In this document: piece by piece, positions 53,651 to 61,966 of the stretch
Position numbering within the stretch: position 1 is the stretch's first letter
Layout: the number at the start of each line of letters is the position of its first letter
DNA from: CAUZIZ01 sp965218775
GTDB lineage: Bacteria; Acidobacteriota; UBA6911; RPQK01; JAJDTT01
Reading direction: 5' to 3'
Assembly (NCBI GenBank): GCA_965218775.1
Contig: CBDCLS010000005.1
Location: 2,434,294 to 2,498,293 of the forward strand
DNA: 64,000 bases
Position numbers and translations under genes: made by a program
Notes under the pieces: model-generated
Databases searched by the model: none
Told to the model about the DNA's origin: nothing
The model's input: only the letters and a program-made list of their open reading frames with translations

Positions 53651-54484
53651 TTAGCCGGGAATCTTCAGGTCCGGGTTCTGCTGGACATAATTCGCCTGGC
53701 GTACCCCGAAATCCTCCTGGAGTTGGATCGACAGACCCCCATCGATGACTAGAGAGTGCCCTGTGATGAAAGAGGCCTCTTCGGAGCAGAGGAAGACGGC
53801 TCCATTAGCGATGTCAACCATGGTGCCCACCCGTCTCAAGGGGTACTGTTCCTCGAAGAAACGGAGGCCTGAGGGGTTCCTCTCCCACCTGGCCCGCAGC
53901 CGCTCTGTGACCATGTGGCCTGGCAGGATCGCGTTCACACGAATGCCAACAGGTCCGAATTCGGTTGCCATCTGTCGGGTGATCCCGATGGCCGCTGCTT
54001 TGGCGGTCTCGTAGACCATCAGCCCGGGAGCCATCAGTAGCCCGTGGACCGAGGAGATATTGACGATGCTGCCCCCGCTCACTTTCTTCATTTCCGGGAT
54101 CGCGTACTTCGCACCCAGATAGATCGCCTTGACCAGAATATCCATCCCCTGCTGCCAGACGGTTTCCGGTACCTCCAGCGCACCACCACTTCCTGCGGAG
54201 CTCACCTCGAAGGCGTTGTTGACAAGGATGTCCAATCGTTCCCACCGACCGACCGCACTCTCGACTGCTTGGCGGATGTCCGAACCCTGAGAGACATCGG
54301 TGCGGAGAGCCACGGCGACACCACCGGCCTCACGAATTCCTGCGGCGTTTGCCTCGGCTGTGTCCAGGTCGATGTCCGCTATCAGAACCTTGGCGCCCTC
54401 CTCGGCTAACCGCCTGGAGATCGCTCCGCCCAGACCTTGCGCCCCTCCGGTCACAATTGCGACTTGATCCTTCAATCTTTGCAT
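53651..54484 (-). CDS. Short-chain dehydrogenase/reductase
   Basis: The true start is ATG 54484 (aggtaaagga just before it); the open frame continues upstream only through repeat R3. 277 residues: VAIVTGGAQGLGGAISRRLA, LNVL-type LDILVNNAFEV, INISSVHG, catalytic YETAK and PGHMVTERLRARW, ending GHSLVIDGGLSIQLQED. A classical NAD(P)-dependent SDR acting on a sugar or alcohol; the long C-terminal tail is unusual. It follows the aldo/keto reductase gene on the same strand, probably in one operon. Confidence 0.9.
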   Translation of the reverse strand: MQRLKDQVAIVTGGAQGLGGAISRRLAEEGAKVLIADIDLDTAEANAAGIREAGGVAVALRTDVSQGSDIRQAVESAVGRWERLDILVNNAFEVSSAGSGGALEVPETVWQQGMDILVKAIYLGAKYAIPEMKKVSGGSIVNISSVHGLLMAPGLMVYETAKAAAIGITRQMATEFGPVGIRVNAILPGHMVTERLRARWERNPSGLRFFEEQYPLRRVGTMVDIANGAVFLCSEEASFITGHSLVIDGGLSIQLQEDFGVRQANYVQQNPDLKIPG

Positions 54485-54519
54485 TCCTTTACCTCGTCTA
54501 TGCTTCAGGCTTCTCCGGT

Positions 54520-54600
54520 CGTAGCGGTGGCCTCCAGGCCGCCGTCCTCGAGCCAGAGGCTCGAAAGAAGAAGACTTCGGCCTGGAGACCAAAGCTACGT
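54520..54600. repeat. Palindromic dispersed repeat, family R, copy 3
   Basis: tcgtagcggtggcctccagg ... cttcggcctggagaccaaag: an 81-bp imperfect palindrome aligned with the reverse complement of 7426-7507. It lies between the aldo/keto reductase stop and the SDR start, inside a likely operon. Confidence 0.78.
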
Positions 54601-54608
54601 CCAAATTT

Positions 54609-55541
54609 TCAAGTCAACCCCGCCCATTCCCGCCCGCTCTTTGCCTGGGCTTCCTGGAAGGCCCGACGGATTCGTCCTGTGATCTCGTCCGGAAGAGGGC
54701 CTTCTTCCGCCGTGGCTAGGTTTGCCTTTGCGTTGTCGAGGCTGGTGGTGCCGGCGATCGCACTGTGAACACCCGGTTGCGACAAGGTGAAGCGAAGCGC
54801 GATTCGAGGCCACAGCTGCAGAGGGTCTCCTTCGAATCCCAGTTGAGCCGGAGTGAGACCGCTAGCGAGGAGTCTCTCACGGTAGGTCCGAGCGTAGTTC
54901 TGGTAGATGCCTTTTTGCTCGGACAGCTCCTTCCAAGCGGCGTTCGCGATCGGACGTTTTGCCAGGACCCCGATATCGTTCTCTCGTGCCTTGGGCAGCA
55001 CCTTTTCGATATTGACCTGATCGCAGATATTGACCGAAGTCTGGATCACCGAAACCTCGCTCAGACCTGCAGCAAAGGCGGCTGCCTCGTTGTCGCCAGA
55101 GTAACCCAGAAAGCGAATCTTGCCGTTGTCCTGAGCCTTTACCAGGGCCTCGATGACCTCGCCCCGTTCCAGCGTCGCCAGGCTGCAGGAGTGTAGGAGC
55201 ATGACGTCGATGCGGTCGGTCCGGAGCCGTTTCAGGGCTCGCTCTACCGTCTGGGCGATGAGATCCGTCGACCATTCCCGGGCTGAGGTGCCATCGACTT
55301 CGTGACCACATTTCGTGACTAGGACGTAGTCCTCTCTGCGATGTCCGATGGCCCTGCCCACCAGCGGTTCCGAGCCTGGATAACAGGCGGCGGTATCGAT
55401 CAGGTTTAGCCCCGAGTCGAGTAGGCCGTTCAGCAGATCGGTAACGCTGCTAATGTCCTTGTCGAGATAGCCGATCGGCGCAGCGCCGAAACCGAGTGGT
55501 GAGACTTTCAGATTGGTTTTGCCGAAGCGTCTTTGTTCCAT
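54609..55541 (-). CDS. Aldo/keto reductase
   Basis: Start at ATG 55541, which begins EQRRFGKTNLKVSPLGFGAA; the extra 33 codons upstream lack homology. 310 residues with the catalytic set: Asp and Tyr in LIDTAACYPGSEPLVGRA, Lys in VLVTKCGHE, His in IDVMLLHSCSL. The end ALRFTLSQPGVHSAIAGTTS is the usual NADPH-binding close. It reduces or oxidises sugar- or aldehyde-type substrates. Confidence 0.92.
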   Translation of the reverse strand: MEQRRFGKTNLKVSPLGFGAAPIGYLDKDISSVTDLLNGLLDSGLNLIDTAACYPGSEPLVGRAIGHRREDYVLVTKCGHEVDGTSAREWSTDLIAQTVERALKRLRTDRIDVMLLHSCSLATLERGEVIEALVKAQDNGKIRFLGYSGDNEAAAFAAGLSEVSVIQTSVNICDQVNIEKVLPKARENDIGVLAKRPIANAAWKELSEQKGIYQNYARTYRERLLASGLTPAQLGFEGDPLQLWPRIALRFTLSQPGVHSAIAGTTSLDNAKANLATAEEGPLPDEITGRIRRAFQEAQAKSGREWAGLT

Positions 55542-55696
55542 GGTTTTCCATTCTAGCAAGGACGTTGCGCAGACCGAACGGCAACCCTTCATTTGGGAAT
55601 CGACAAGTCGTACATTTGAGGATCGACAAGTCGTAGTCAAGTGGTATTCTCGAAAGGTCTGGCGCCGGTCTGGAAGCGACGGAATGAGGGTGAGTA

Positions 55697-56491
55697 TTGC
55701 AGCAGTATCTTGACCTGCTAGAGCACATTCTGGACCACGGTTACCTGAAGGGCGATCGCACTGGAACCGGGACGCGGAGCGTTTTCGGATACCAGATGCG
55801 TTTCGACCTCTCCCAGGGGTTCCCGCTGTTGACTACGAAGGCGCTGCATCTGCGTTCAGTAATCCATGAACTGCTGTGGTTCCTTGCGGGAGACACCAAC
55901 ATTCGCTACCTGAACCAGAACGGGGTCAAGATCTGGGACGCCTGGGCGGATTCAGAGGGTGAACTGGGTCCGATCTACGGCTATCAGTGGCGGTCCTGGC
56001 CGACCTCGGATGGGAGACACATCGATCAGATCTCCCAGGTCGTGGAACAGATCGGGAAGGATCCCGATTCCCGTCGTCACATTGTCTGTGCCTGGAATGT
56101 GGCCGACGTTGAAAAAATGAAGCTTCCGCCCTGCCACACGCTGTTTCAGTTCTATGTAGTTGAGGGGGCTCTATCCTGCCAGCTTTACCAACGCAGCGCG
56201 GACGTCTTTCTGGGCGTTCCCTTCAATATAGCGAGCTATGCTCTTTTGACTTTGATGGTGGCCCAGGTGTGCGGCCTCCGACCAGCCGAATTCGTCCACA
56301 CCTTCGGGGATGTCCATCTCTATCTCAACCACCACGATCAAGCTCGAGCCCAACTCGCACGCACGCCCCGGCCGCTGCCGCTCATGAGGCTCAATCCCGA
56401 CGTCAGATCGATCTTCGATTTCAGCTACGAGGACTTCGCCCTGGAGGGCTACGATCCCCATCCCAATATCAAGGCTCCGATTGCGGTATGA
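55697..56491 (+). CDS. thyA: Thymidylate synthase
   Basis: 264 residues, the exact length of E. coli ThyA. Landmarks: DRTGTGTRSVFGYQMRFDL, SVIHELLWFLAGDTNI, DPDSRRHIVCAWNV, active-site Cys in LPPCHTLFQFYVV, SCQLYQRSADVFLGVPFNIA, EGYDPHPNIKAP. It methylates dUMP using methylene-tetrahydrofolate. Start TTG, with gagg upstream. Its stop overlaps the folA start (ATGA), a coupled pair that recycles dihydrofolate. Confidence 0.97.
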   Translation: MQQYLDLLEHILDHGYLKGDRTGTGTRSVFGYQMRFDLSQGFPLLTTKALHLRSVIHELLWFLAGDTNIRYLNQNGVKIWDAWADSEGELGPIYGYQWRSWPTSDGRHIDQISQVVEQIGKDPDSRRHIVCAWNVADVEKMKLPPCHTLFQFYVVEGALSCQLYQRSADVFLGVPFNIASYALLTLMVAQVCGLRPAEFVHTFGDVHLYLNHHDQARAQLARTPRPLPLMRLNPDVRSIFDFSYEDFALEGYDPHPNIKAPIAV

Positions 56492-56973
56492 AGTGCTCGA
56501 TTATCGTGGCGATGTCTGAGAACCGGGTCATCGGGCGCAACAATCAACTTCCGTGGAGACTGCCTGCCGACCTCAAGCGTCTCAAGAACTTGACCATGGG
56601 CCACCATCTGCTCCTGGGCCGGAAGACATTTGAATCGATCGGGCGTCCGCTGCCCGGACGCAAAATGGTGGTCATCACCCGTCAGAGCGACTTTTCTTCG
56701 CCGGGTGTTCTGGTGGCGCACTCACTCGGTGGCGCTTTGGATCTGTGCCAGGGAGATGATGAAGTATTTATAGGTGGGGGAGCCGGCATCTATCAGGAGG
56801 CGCTGGCACTGGCCGACCGGATCTATCTGACCGTCCTGCACGAGCAGGTTGACGGTGACACCCTCTTCCCGGAATACCACAGCTCCGAATGGCGCGTTAC
56901 CGAAAAGGAAGATCACGGTCCCGATCAGAAGAATCCCTACCGCTATACCTTTCTGACATTGGAAAGGAAGTAG
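56488..56973 (+). CDS. folA: Dihydrofolate reductase
   Basis: 161 residues beginning at the ATG that overlaps the thyA stop. Landmarks: SIIVAMSENRVIGRNNQLPW, DLKRLKNLTMGHHLLLGRKT, FESIGRPLPGRKMVVITR, EVFIGGGAGIYQEAL and the C-terminal YRYTFLTLERK. It restores tetrahydrofolate used by ThyA. The usual active-site Asp/Glu is at PADLKR. Confidence 0.96.
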   Translation: MKCSIIVAMSENRVIGRNNQLPWRLPADLKRLKNLTMGHHLLLGRKTFESIGRPLPGRKMVVITRQSDFSSPGVLVAHSLGGALDLCQGDDEVFIGGGAGIYQEALALADRIYLTVLHEQVDGDTLFPEYHSSEWRVTEKEDHGPDQKNPYRYTFLTLERK

Positions 56974-56975
56974 TA

Positions 56976-57160
56976 GAGATACAAGACACAAGATACAAGA
57001 TACAAACGAATCCCAAGCACCAAAGATCAAACCATCTGGAGTAATTCTGGAGTCAGCGATGTTTCCACCTCGGTACCAGCGCTGGCCAACTTACCGGGCA
57101 AGGTTCAGTTTGATGCTTGGAATTTGGGATTTGTTTGTATCTTGTGTCTTGTATCTTGCG
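56976..57160. repeat. Large inverted repeat, family S, copy 1
   Basis: Arms of about 45 bases: agatacaagacacaagatac through acgaatcccaag on the left, and its near complement ending ttgtgtcttgtatcttg on the right, around an 80-base core. It fills the gap between the convergent folA and exonuclease genes. A half copy is at 60864. It resembles a MITE. Confidence 0.78.
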
Positions 57161-57168
57161 CTATTGCT

Positions 57169-58041
57169 TCATCTCCACCTGGGGATGCGCTTCAACAACT
57201 CGGGATCGTCGATCTTCTGGCAGAGGGATTCGAGCTCACTCCGCTTAGCGCCTCGCCATTCCAGATCTTCGAGGCTTTCCGAAAGGGGAAGGTCGGTCCT
57301 AAGCGTTGTCAGGCTTCGATAGAAGAGGGCTTTCTCCCAGGATTCGAGAAGGCTGCTGCACAGGCTCTTCGCCCCGCGCACCTGGAGTTCCCAATCCAGT
57401 TCTGAGCGTGGGATATCTTCCAGGTGAGGATAGAAAGCGAGTACCTTCGAGGTGGACTGCGCTCCCCAGCGCGGAACACCTGGAATTCCGTCGGCACTGT
57501 CTCCAACCAGCGCCAGCCAGTCAGGAATAGAGGTGGGCTGAACCCCGAACTTCACCCGCACGCCCGCGTCATCCTGGACCCGCTCGCGTCTTCGATCCAG
57601 GCAGACGATCTGGTTTCCCACGACGCATTGGGCAAGGTCTTTGTCAGGAGAACAGAGCACCACCTGATCGACCCCAGGATGATGCGCCCACATTGCAGCG
57701 CCTGTGGCCATCGCATCGTCGGCCTCAAACTCGACCATGGGCCAGACTGCGATTCCCAGAGCCCTGGCGGCCTCCTCAGCCAGAGGGAACTGGGCCAGGA
57801 TCTCGGGTTCGACGTTCTCACTGTTTTTGTAGCCATCGAACAGGTCATTGCGGAATGACTCGATGACGTGATCGAAGGCACAGGCAACATGCGTTACCTC
57901 CTCGTCCCTGAGCAGCAGAAGCAGTGATCTCAAGATCCCGCTAATCGCGCCTACCTCGGTCCCGCTCTGATTCTGTCTTGGTGGGGCGCCAAAGTAGGCC
58001 CGGAAAAGCTCGTAGGTGCCGTCAACCAGGTGGATTTTCAT
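57169..58041 (-). CDS. Stand-alone 5'-3' exonuclease (FEN-type)
   Basis: 290 residues equal to the N-terminal 5'-nuclease domain of DNA polymerase I, without a polymerase part. Metal and active-site landmarks: HLVDGTYELFRAY, CAFDHVIESFRNDLFDGYK, VEFEADDAMATGAAM, VVLCSPDKDLAQC, and the helix-3-turn-helix LVGDSADGIPGVPRWGAQST. It would trim flaps or RNA primers. Being separate from polA, it could serve repair or be an extra copy. Confidence 0.9.
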   Translation of the reverse strand: MKIHLVDGTYELFRAYFGAPPRQNQSGTEVGAISGILRSLLLLLRDEEVTHVACAFDHVIESFRNDLFDGYKNSENVEPEILAQFPLAEEAARALGIAVWPMVEFEADDAMATGAAMWAHHPGVDQVVLCSPDKDLAQCVVGNQIVCLDRRRERVQDDAGVRVKFGVQPTSIPDWLALVGDSADGIPGVPRWGAQSTSKVLAFYPHLEDIPRSELDWELQVRGAKSLCSSLLESWEKALFYRSLTTLRTDLPLSESLEDLEWRGAKRSELESLCQKIDDPELLKRIPRWR

Positions 58042-58120
58042 CTTCCGTCAGTGTTTGCCTTTCCAGAGCAGAGGGAAAGATCTGAAATTGGATATCTCAT
58101 TCTGTTACGGTGAGAGACTG

Positions 58121-58807
58121 ATGCAACGCCAAGCGGAACCCGAACTGATGTTGGGAGAAGACCAGGCGCGAGCCTACGCGCAAGCAGACTTCGAGGAGGC
58201 CCACAGCAGGTTCACGGACCTTCTGAAGGAGACATTCTCTCAGGAGGTGCTGGGTACTTGGGTCCTGGACCTGGGCTGTGGTCCTGCCGACATCAGTCTT
58301 CGCGTGGCCCGTGCTTATCCGGCGTGTTTCGTCGACGGAATCGACGGCTCTGAAGCGATGCTCAGCCACGGGTTGGAAGCCGTCCGTCGCGAGGGTCTCG
58401 AGCGTCGTATTCGGCTGATTCACGGCTACCTGCCGGGAGCAGCCCTGCCCAGGGACAGCTACGATGCGGTTGTCAGTAACAGCGTCCTCCATCATCTCAA
58501 GGACGCCAGGGTCTTGTGGGAGACCGTGGCCGACGTTACCAGTCCCGGTACGCCGATATTCGTGATGGATCTGATGAGGCCCGCCACTACCGCCGTCGCC
58601 CGAGAGATAGTGGAGCTTTACTGTCCCAATGAACCCGAGCACCTGAAGCGGGATTTCTTTCTGTCCCTGTGTGCCGCCTATCGTCCGAGCGAGGTGCGGG
58701 AACAGCTTGAGCAATCCGGCCTTTCGAGTCTTCAGGTGAACGTCGTCAGCGACCGTCATCTCCTGGTCCGCGGCCGACGAGACAGCACCGGATCCTCAGG
58801 AGACTGA
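58121..58807 (+). CDS. Class I SAM methyltransferase
   Basis: Start ATG 58121 (earlier codons read through the divergent exonuclease leader). 228 residues: SAM motif WVLDLGCGPADISLRVA, IDGSEAMLSHGLEAV, YDAVVSNSVLHHLKD and FVMDLMRPATTAVA. It resembles small-molecule or ubiquinone-type methyltransferases; acceptor unknown. It overlaps the convergent next gene by 12 bases. Confidence 0.85.
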   Translation: MQRQAEPELMLGEDQARAYAQADFEEAHSRFTDLLKETFSQEVLGTWVLDLGCGPADISLRVARAYPACFVDGIDGSEAMLSHGLEAVRREGLERRIRLIHGYLPGAALPRDSYDAVVSNSVLHHLKDARVLWETVADVTSPGTPIFVMDLMRPATTAVAREIVELYCPNEPEHLKRDFFLSLCAAYRPSEVREQLEQSGLSSLQVNVVSDRHLLVRGRRDSTGSSGD

Positions 58808-59299
58808 TAAGGGAAACGTCTTCGAGTGCCACGATTCCTCGAACGGAGGTTCGAAGCGGCCGGCCCGCAGCTGGCCGAGATTCTGGACCAGCGTATCGAA
58901 CACTTTGGTCCGAGGTTTGATCTGGCCTGAATCGACGGTGTCGTAGAAGCTGAGGTGATCGACCGACTGGACCTTGCCTTCCTCATCCGAAAAGAAGATC
59001 AGGTTGCCTCTCGGTGCCCCCAGTCCCATCGAGTCCTGGAGTGACTTCAGATTGCGGACCATCGAATCGATGGAGCAACCCGACACTCCATCGGTGGACT
59101 CCGCTGCGATTATGACGAAACGGTTGAGTACGATTTTGAAGGCCGCCTTGACCGCAACTTTATGGGAATCCCAGCTGGCTGCGAATTGAGTCAACCCCTC
59201 TTCAAGCCTCCGCGTTTCGCCATCGTTCAAGGAGCGCTCGAGGCCAAAGATCCAAACTCGGGCCTGGTCAGTAAGCCCTTCAAACTCCGCGAAATTCAT
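58796..59299 (-). CDS. Conserved protein of unknown function
   Basis: Start ATG 59299, preceded by ggag at eight bases; the product is 167 residues beginning NFAEFEGLTDQARVWIFGLE. Proteins of this look (ARVWIFGLERSLNDGE, NLKSLQDSMGLGAPRG) occur in several phyla and are sometimes mislabelled as ABC transporter ATPases; there is no Walker motif here. Function unknown. Confidence 0.75.
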   Translation of the reverse strand: MNFAEFEGLTDQARVWIFGLERSLNDGETRRLEEGLTQFAASWDSHKVAVKAAFKIVLNRFVIIAAESTDGVSGCSIDSMVRNLKSLQDSMGLGAPRGNLIFFSDEEGKVQSVDHLSFYDTVDSGQIKPRTKVFDTLVQNLGQLRAGRFEPPFEESWHSKTFPLSVS

Positions 59300-59485
59300 A
59301 AGCTTTACTCCGGCTAGTCCATTCAGCGTCACCAAGTGACTCTATCGGCTGACAACTCCCCGATTATACAACACAGGATCGCCGAGGAACCAAACTTGCC
59401 AACAGGCCCCAAGAGCTTCGCCTTTTCACGGTTGTGGCTGCCTGTTAGAGTGTCATTCAACCAGAGTAGTAATGGGGGATCGATT

Positions 59486-60859
59486 ATGAAATTCAATCGT
59501 CGCAACTTCATGGTATCAACTGCATCCGGGCTCGCAACTCCAGCCTTGAGTATGGGGAAGGGGCCAGTCGGAGCCAACGATCGGGTGGTTTGCGCCTTCG
59601 TCGGCGTGGGCGGTATGGGTCGCGGCAATATGCGTGACTTCATGCGGATGGATGACGTCACAGTAGCCGCGGTATGTGATGTCTGGAAGCACAACCGTGA
59701 GGAGGCGGTGGCGAAGACAGAAGAACAGGAGAGCGGCAAGGCCGAAGCATACGACGACTTCCGAAGGGTTCTAGATTTGAAGCATGTCGATGTCGTAGTG
59801 GTCGCGACTCCCGACCATTGGCACGCCTTGCCGACCGTCGGGGCTTGCGAGGCGGGCAAGGACGTCTATGTGGAGAAGCCACTCTCACTTACCATCTACG
59901 AAGGTCGAAAGATGGTCGAGGCGGCACGACGCAACCAGCGCGTGGTCCAAATGGGGACCCAGCAACGCTCGGGGAAACACTTCCAGGAGGCGGTTCGATT
60001 GATTCAGGAGGGAGCGATCGGAAAGATCAGCCGAGTGACCTGCTGGAACCATGAAAATGAGTCACCGCTGGGCATCGGGAATCACTCCGATTCGGAACCT
60101 CCGGAAGGACTGGACTGGGATCGCTATCTGGGTCCGGCCCCCAAGGTCCCTTTCAATCCCAGCCGCTTCATCCACCACTTTCGCTGGTTCTGGGACTACT
60201 CCGGAGGCATGCTCACCGATTGGGGGACGCACCATCTGGACATCGTGCAGTGGGCAATGAACGTCCGGGCGCCGCTTTCTGCCTTTGCCGCAGGTTCTAA
60301 ATTTCACATCCAGGACAATCGGGAGACCCCCGATACACTCGAGGTGCTGTACGAGTACCCGGGTTTCCTCGTGAGCTTCTCCCATCGAGTCCTGAACTCC
60401 GCAAGCCGACCGGGTTGGGTTTATGGGATCGAGTTCTTCGGAACCGACGGAACACTTTCCCTGAACCGCACTGGCTATCGTGTTGAACCGGAAACTCGGA
60501 TCGCGGACGAGGAGCCCACGCCCCGTCATCTAATGGCGATTGAGCGATCCCAGCGCACAATCGAGCCCTGGGAGAAGGATCGCGAACCTGGAATCGGGCG
60601 AACCCATTTCCGCGAAGGACAGGGATCGGATCAGCACTACTCCCACGTCCGCAACTTCCTCGATTGTGTAAGGAGCCGGGAGAAACCCGCTTCCGACGTG
60701 GAAACCGGACATCGTTCGACATCCGTGGCTCACCTGGGAAATATCTCTCTCCATACCGGTAGAAAGATACGCTGGAATGCGGATGAGGAAAAGATTATCG
60801 ACGACGAAGAGGCAAACAGCTTGCTACGACGAGAGTATCGCGCGCCCTGGAAACTATGA
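59486..60859 (+). CDS. Gfo/Idh/MocA oxidoreductase, Tat-exported
   Basis: Start ATG 59486 gives KFNRRNFMVSTASGLATPAL, a twin-arginine signal; 457 residues. Rossmann part VVCAFVGVGGMGRGNMRDF and DVVVVATPDHWHALPTV, the family's EKP triad in DVYVEKPLSLTIYEGRKM, and the substrate side GGMLTDWGTHHLDIVQWAM. These enzymes oxidise or epimerise sugars or cyclitols; exported ones are linked to 3-keto-sugar chemistry, in which DUF1080 proteins are partners. Confidence 0.92.
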   Translation: MKFNRRNFMVSTASGLATPALSMGKGPVGANDRVVCAFVGVGGMGRGNMRDFMRMDDVTVAAVCDVWKHNREEAVAKTEEQESGKAEAYDDFRRVLDLKHVDVVVVATPDHWHALPTVGACEAGKDVYVEKPLSLTIYEGRKMVEAARRNQRVVQMGTQQRSGKHFQEAVRLIQEGAIGKISRVTCWNHENESPLGIGNHSDSEPPEGLDWDRYLGPAPKVPFNPSRFIHHFRWFWDYSGGMLTDWGTHHLDIVQWAMNVRAPLSAFAAGSKFHIQDNRETPDTLEVLYEYPGFLVSFSHRVLNSASRPGWVYGIEFFGTDGTLSLNRTGYRVEPETRIADEEPTPRHLMAIERSQRTIEPWEKDREPGIGRTHFREGQGSDQHYSHVRNFLDCVRSREKPASDVETGHRSTSVAHLGNISLHTGRKIRWNADEEKIIDDEEANSLLRREYRAPWKL

Positions 60860-60863
60860 CGTG

Positions 60864-60940
60864 CACCCAAATCCCAAGGTTTCCCAAGGTACAAACAAAT
60901 CTCAAGTCTCAAATTCCAATCACCAAAGAGTAAAAGTTCA
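60864..60940. repeat. Family S repeat, half copy
   Basis: ccaaatcccaaggtttccca, aaggtacaaacaaatctcaa and aaattccaatcaccaaagag resemble the arms of 56976-57160. The 212-bp gap 60860-61071 holds nothing else recognised. Confidence 0.55.
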
Positions 60941-61071
60941 ATCAATACCGGGATATGCCCTTAGAAGCAATAGCTTACATCTGAAATACACATCCATTAA
61001 GGAAGGCCTTCGAGAGCGCGCTGTTTCGGGAATATCCCAACGAAGCAGATTCGTTTAGAATAGACGACACT

Positions 61072-61689
61072 GTGTGTCCCTTCCTCCGCTTAGCCAGTTG
61101 CTCTCAGGTCATCCTTTTGCTGGCGATCTTGACCCGAGGTGGGTTGTCGGCATCTTCCAGCACACTGCTCTTAAGGCTGGAGCCGATCAGCGCGTCGCCG
61201 GTTGTGGGTATTCTCGAGCCCACAGAGCCCTTTTTGATGGTCAGTCTTCGCGACAGTTGGGTCCAGGTTTCGCAGGGCTCCATCCAGGGCTGGCTGCCGC
61301 TCGACAGATTCTGGTCGCTCATCATTCCGAAGGTCGCTGAGCGGCTTCCGTCCCAGTTGAAGCACGACTTGGTAAAGCGCCTTTTCTATTTCGGCCCTGC
61401 TTCTAGCCTTTCGTCCCACCCGCCAACCGGCACCACCGGACGAGAAAAACTGGCAACAGGATGCTCCGTGGGCTCCGAGGTGCAGAGTGAAGAGGGCCGC
61501 TGTCGAATTGGCTGGGGGAGCGATTCGACGACGATATCGATCATTGGCACAACGGGCCCTGAGGGGAGGCAAAGAGATGGCGAATCGAAGGAACTTTTTG
61601 AGCATGTTGGCGGGTGGAACCGCCGCCCTGACGTTGAATGCCGAGCCGACTCGAAGCAGCGTGCCGACTGCCGAATCGCATACCTCTAG
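61072..61689 (+). CDS. Putative secreted SH3-like protein, C-terminus doubtful
   Basis: Drawn from a GTG at 61072; 205 residues. A signal peptide (LASCSQVILLLAILTRGGLS) is followed by an SH3-like segment (ASPVVGILEPTEPFLMVSLR, QVSQGSIQGWLPLDRFWS). After about residue 140 the sequence is low-complexity and overlaps the start of the next gene by over 110 bases, which is unlikely for real genes, so there is probably a frameshift near 61450 and the true end is earlier. Confidence 0.5.
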   Translation: MCPFLRLASCSQVILLLAILTRGGLSASSSTLLLRLEPISASPVVGILEPTEPFLMVSLRDSWVQVSQGSIQGWLPLDRFWSLIIPKVAERLPSQLKHDLVKRLFYFGPASSLSSHPPTGTTGREKLATGCSVGSEVQSEEGRCRIGWGSDSTTISIIGTTGPEGRQRDGESKELFEHVGGWNRRPDVECRADSKQRADCRIAYL

Positions 61690-61966
61690 CGGGATCCGGA
61701 TCACCGACGTGAAGACGACCGTGCTGAACGCCCACTGGGGACCCTGGAATCGGCGCTGGCTGCTGGTGCGCATCGACACGGATCAAGGGATCAGCGGCTA
61801 CGGCGACACCTGGGCGGACGTTCAGGTCCGGACCATCCTTCGCCGCTACAAGAGTCGATTGATCGGAAAGGACCCGACCCAGGTGGAACCCCTGATCCGG
61901 AGCCTCATACCCCGCGCCTATCCCACCGTGGGCAGCGGAGCCCATTTTGACGAGGAGGGCCTAACC
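61577..61966 (+). pseudogene. Enolase-superfamily (MR/MLE) protein, cut by IS1380
   Basis: ATG 61577 with gaggggagg upstream starts a twin-arginine signal (ANRRNFLSMLAGGTAAL). Then comes the N-terminal capping domain of mandelate racemase/muconate lactonising enzymes: RITDVKTTVLNAHWGPW, LLVRIDTDQGISGYGDTWA, GKDPTQVEPLIRSLI. The gene is broken at EEGL by IS-B copy 2 (61967), so the catalytic barrel is missing here and, if kept, lies right of the window. Such enzymes dehydrate acid sugars. Confidence 0.85.

Noticed and set aside
54485..54604. N-terminal extension of the SDR
   Set aside because: These codons come from repeat R3; the ATG at 54484 has its own ribosome site and starts the Rossmann fold.
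58796..59299. ABC transporter ATPase
   Set aside because: Similar proteins carry this label, but no Walker A, Walker B or signature motif is present.
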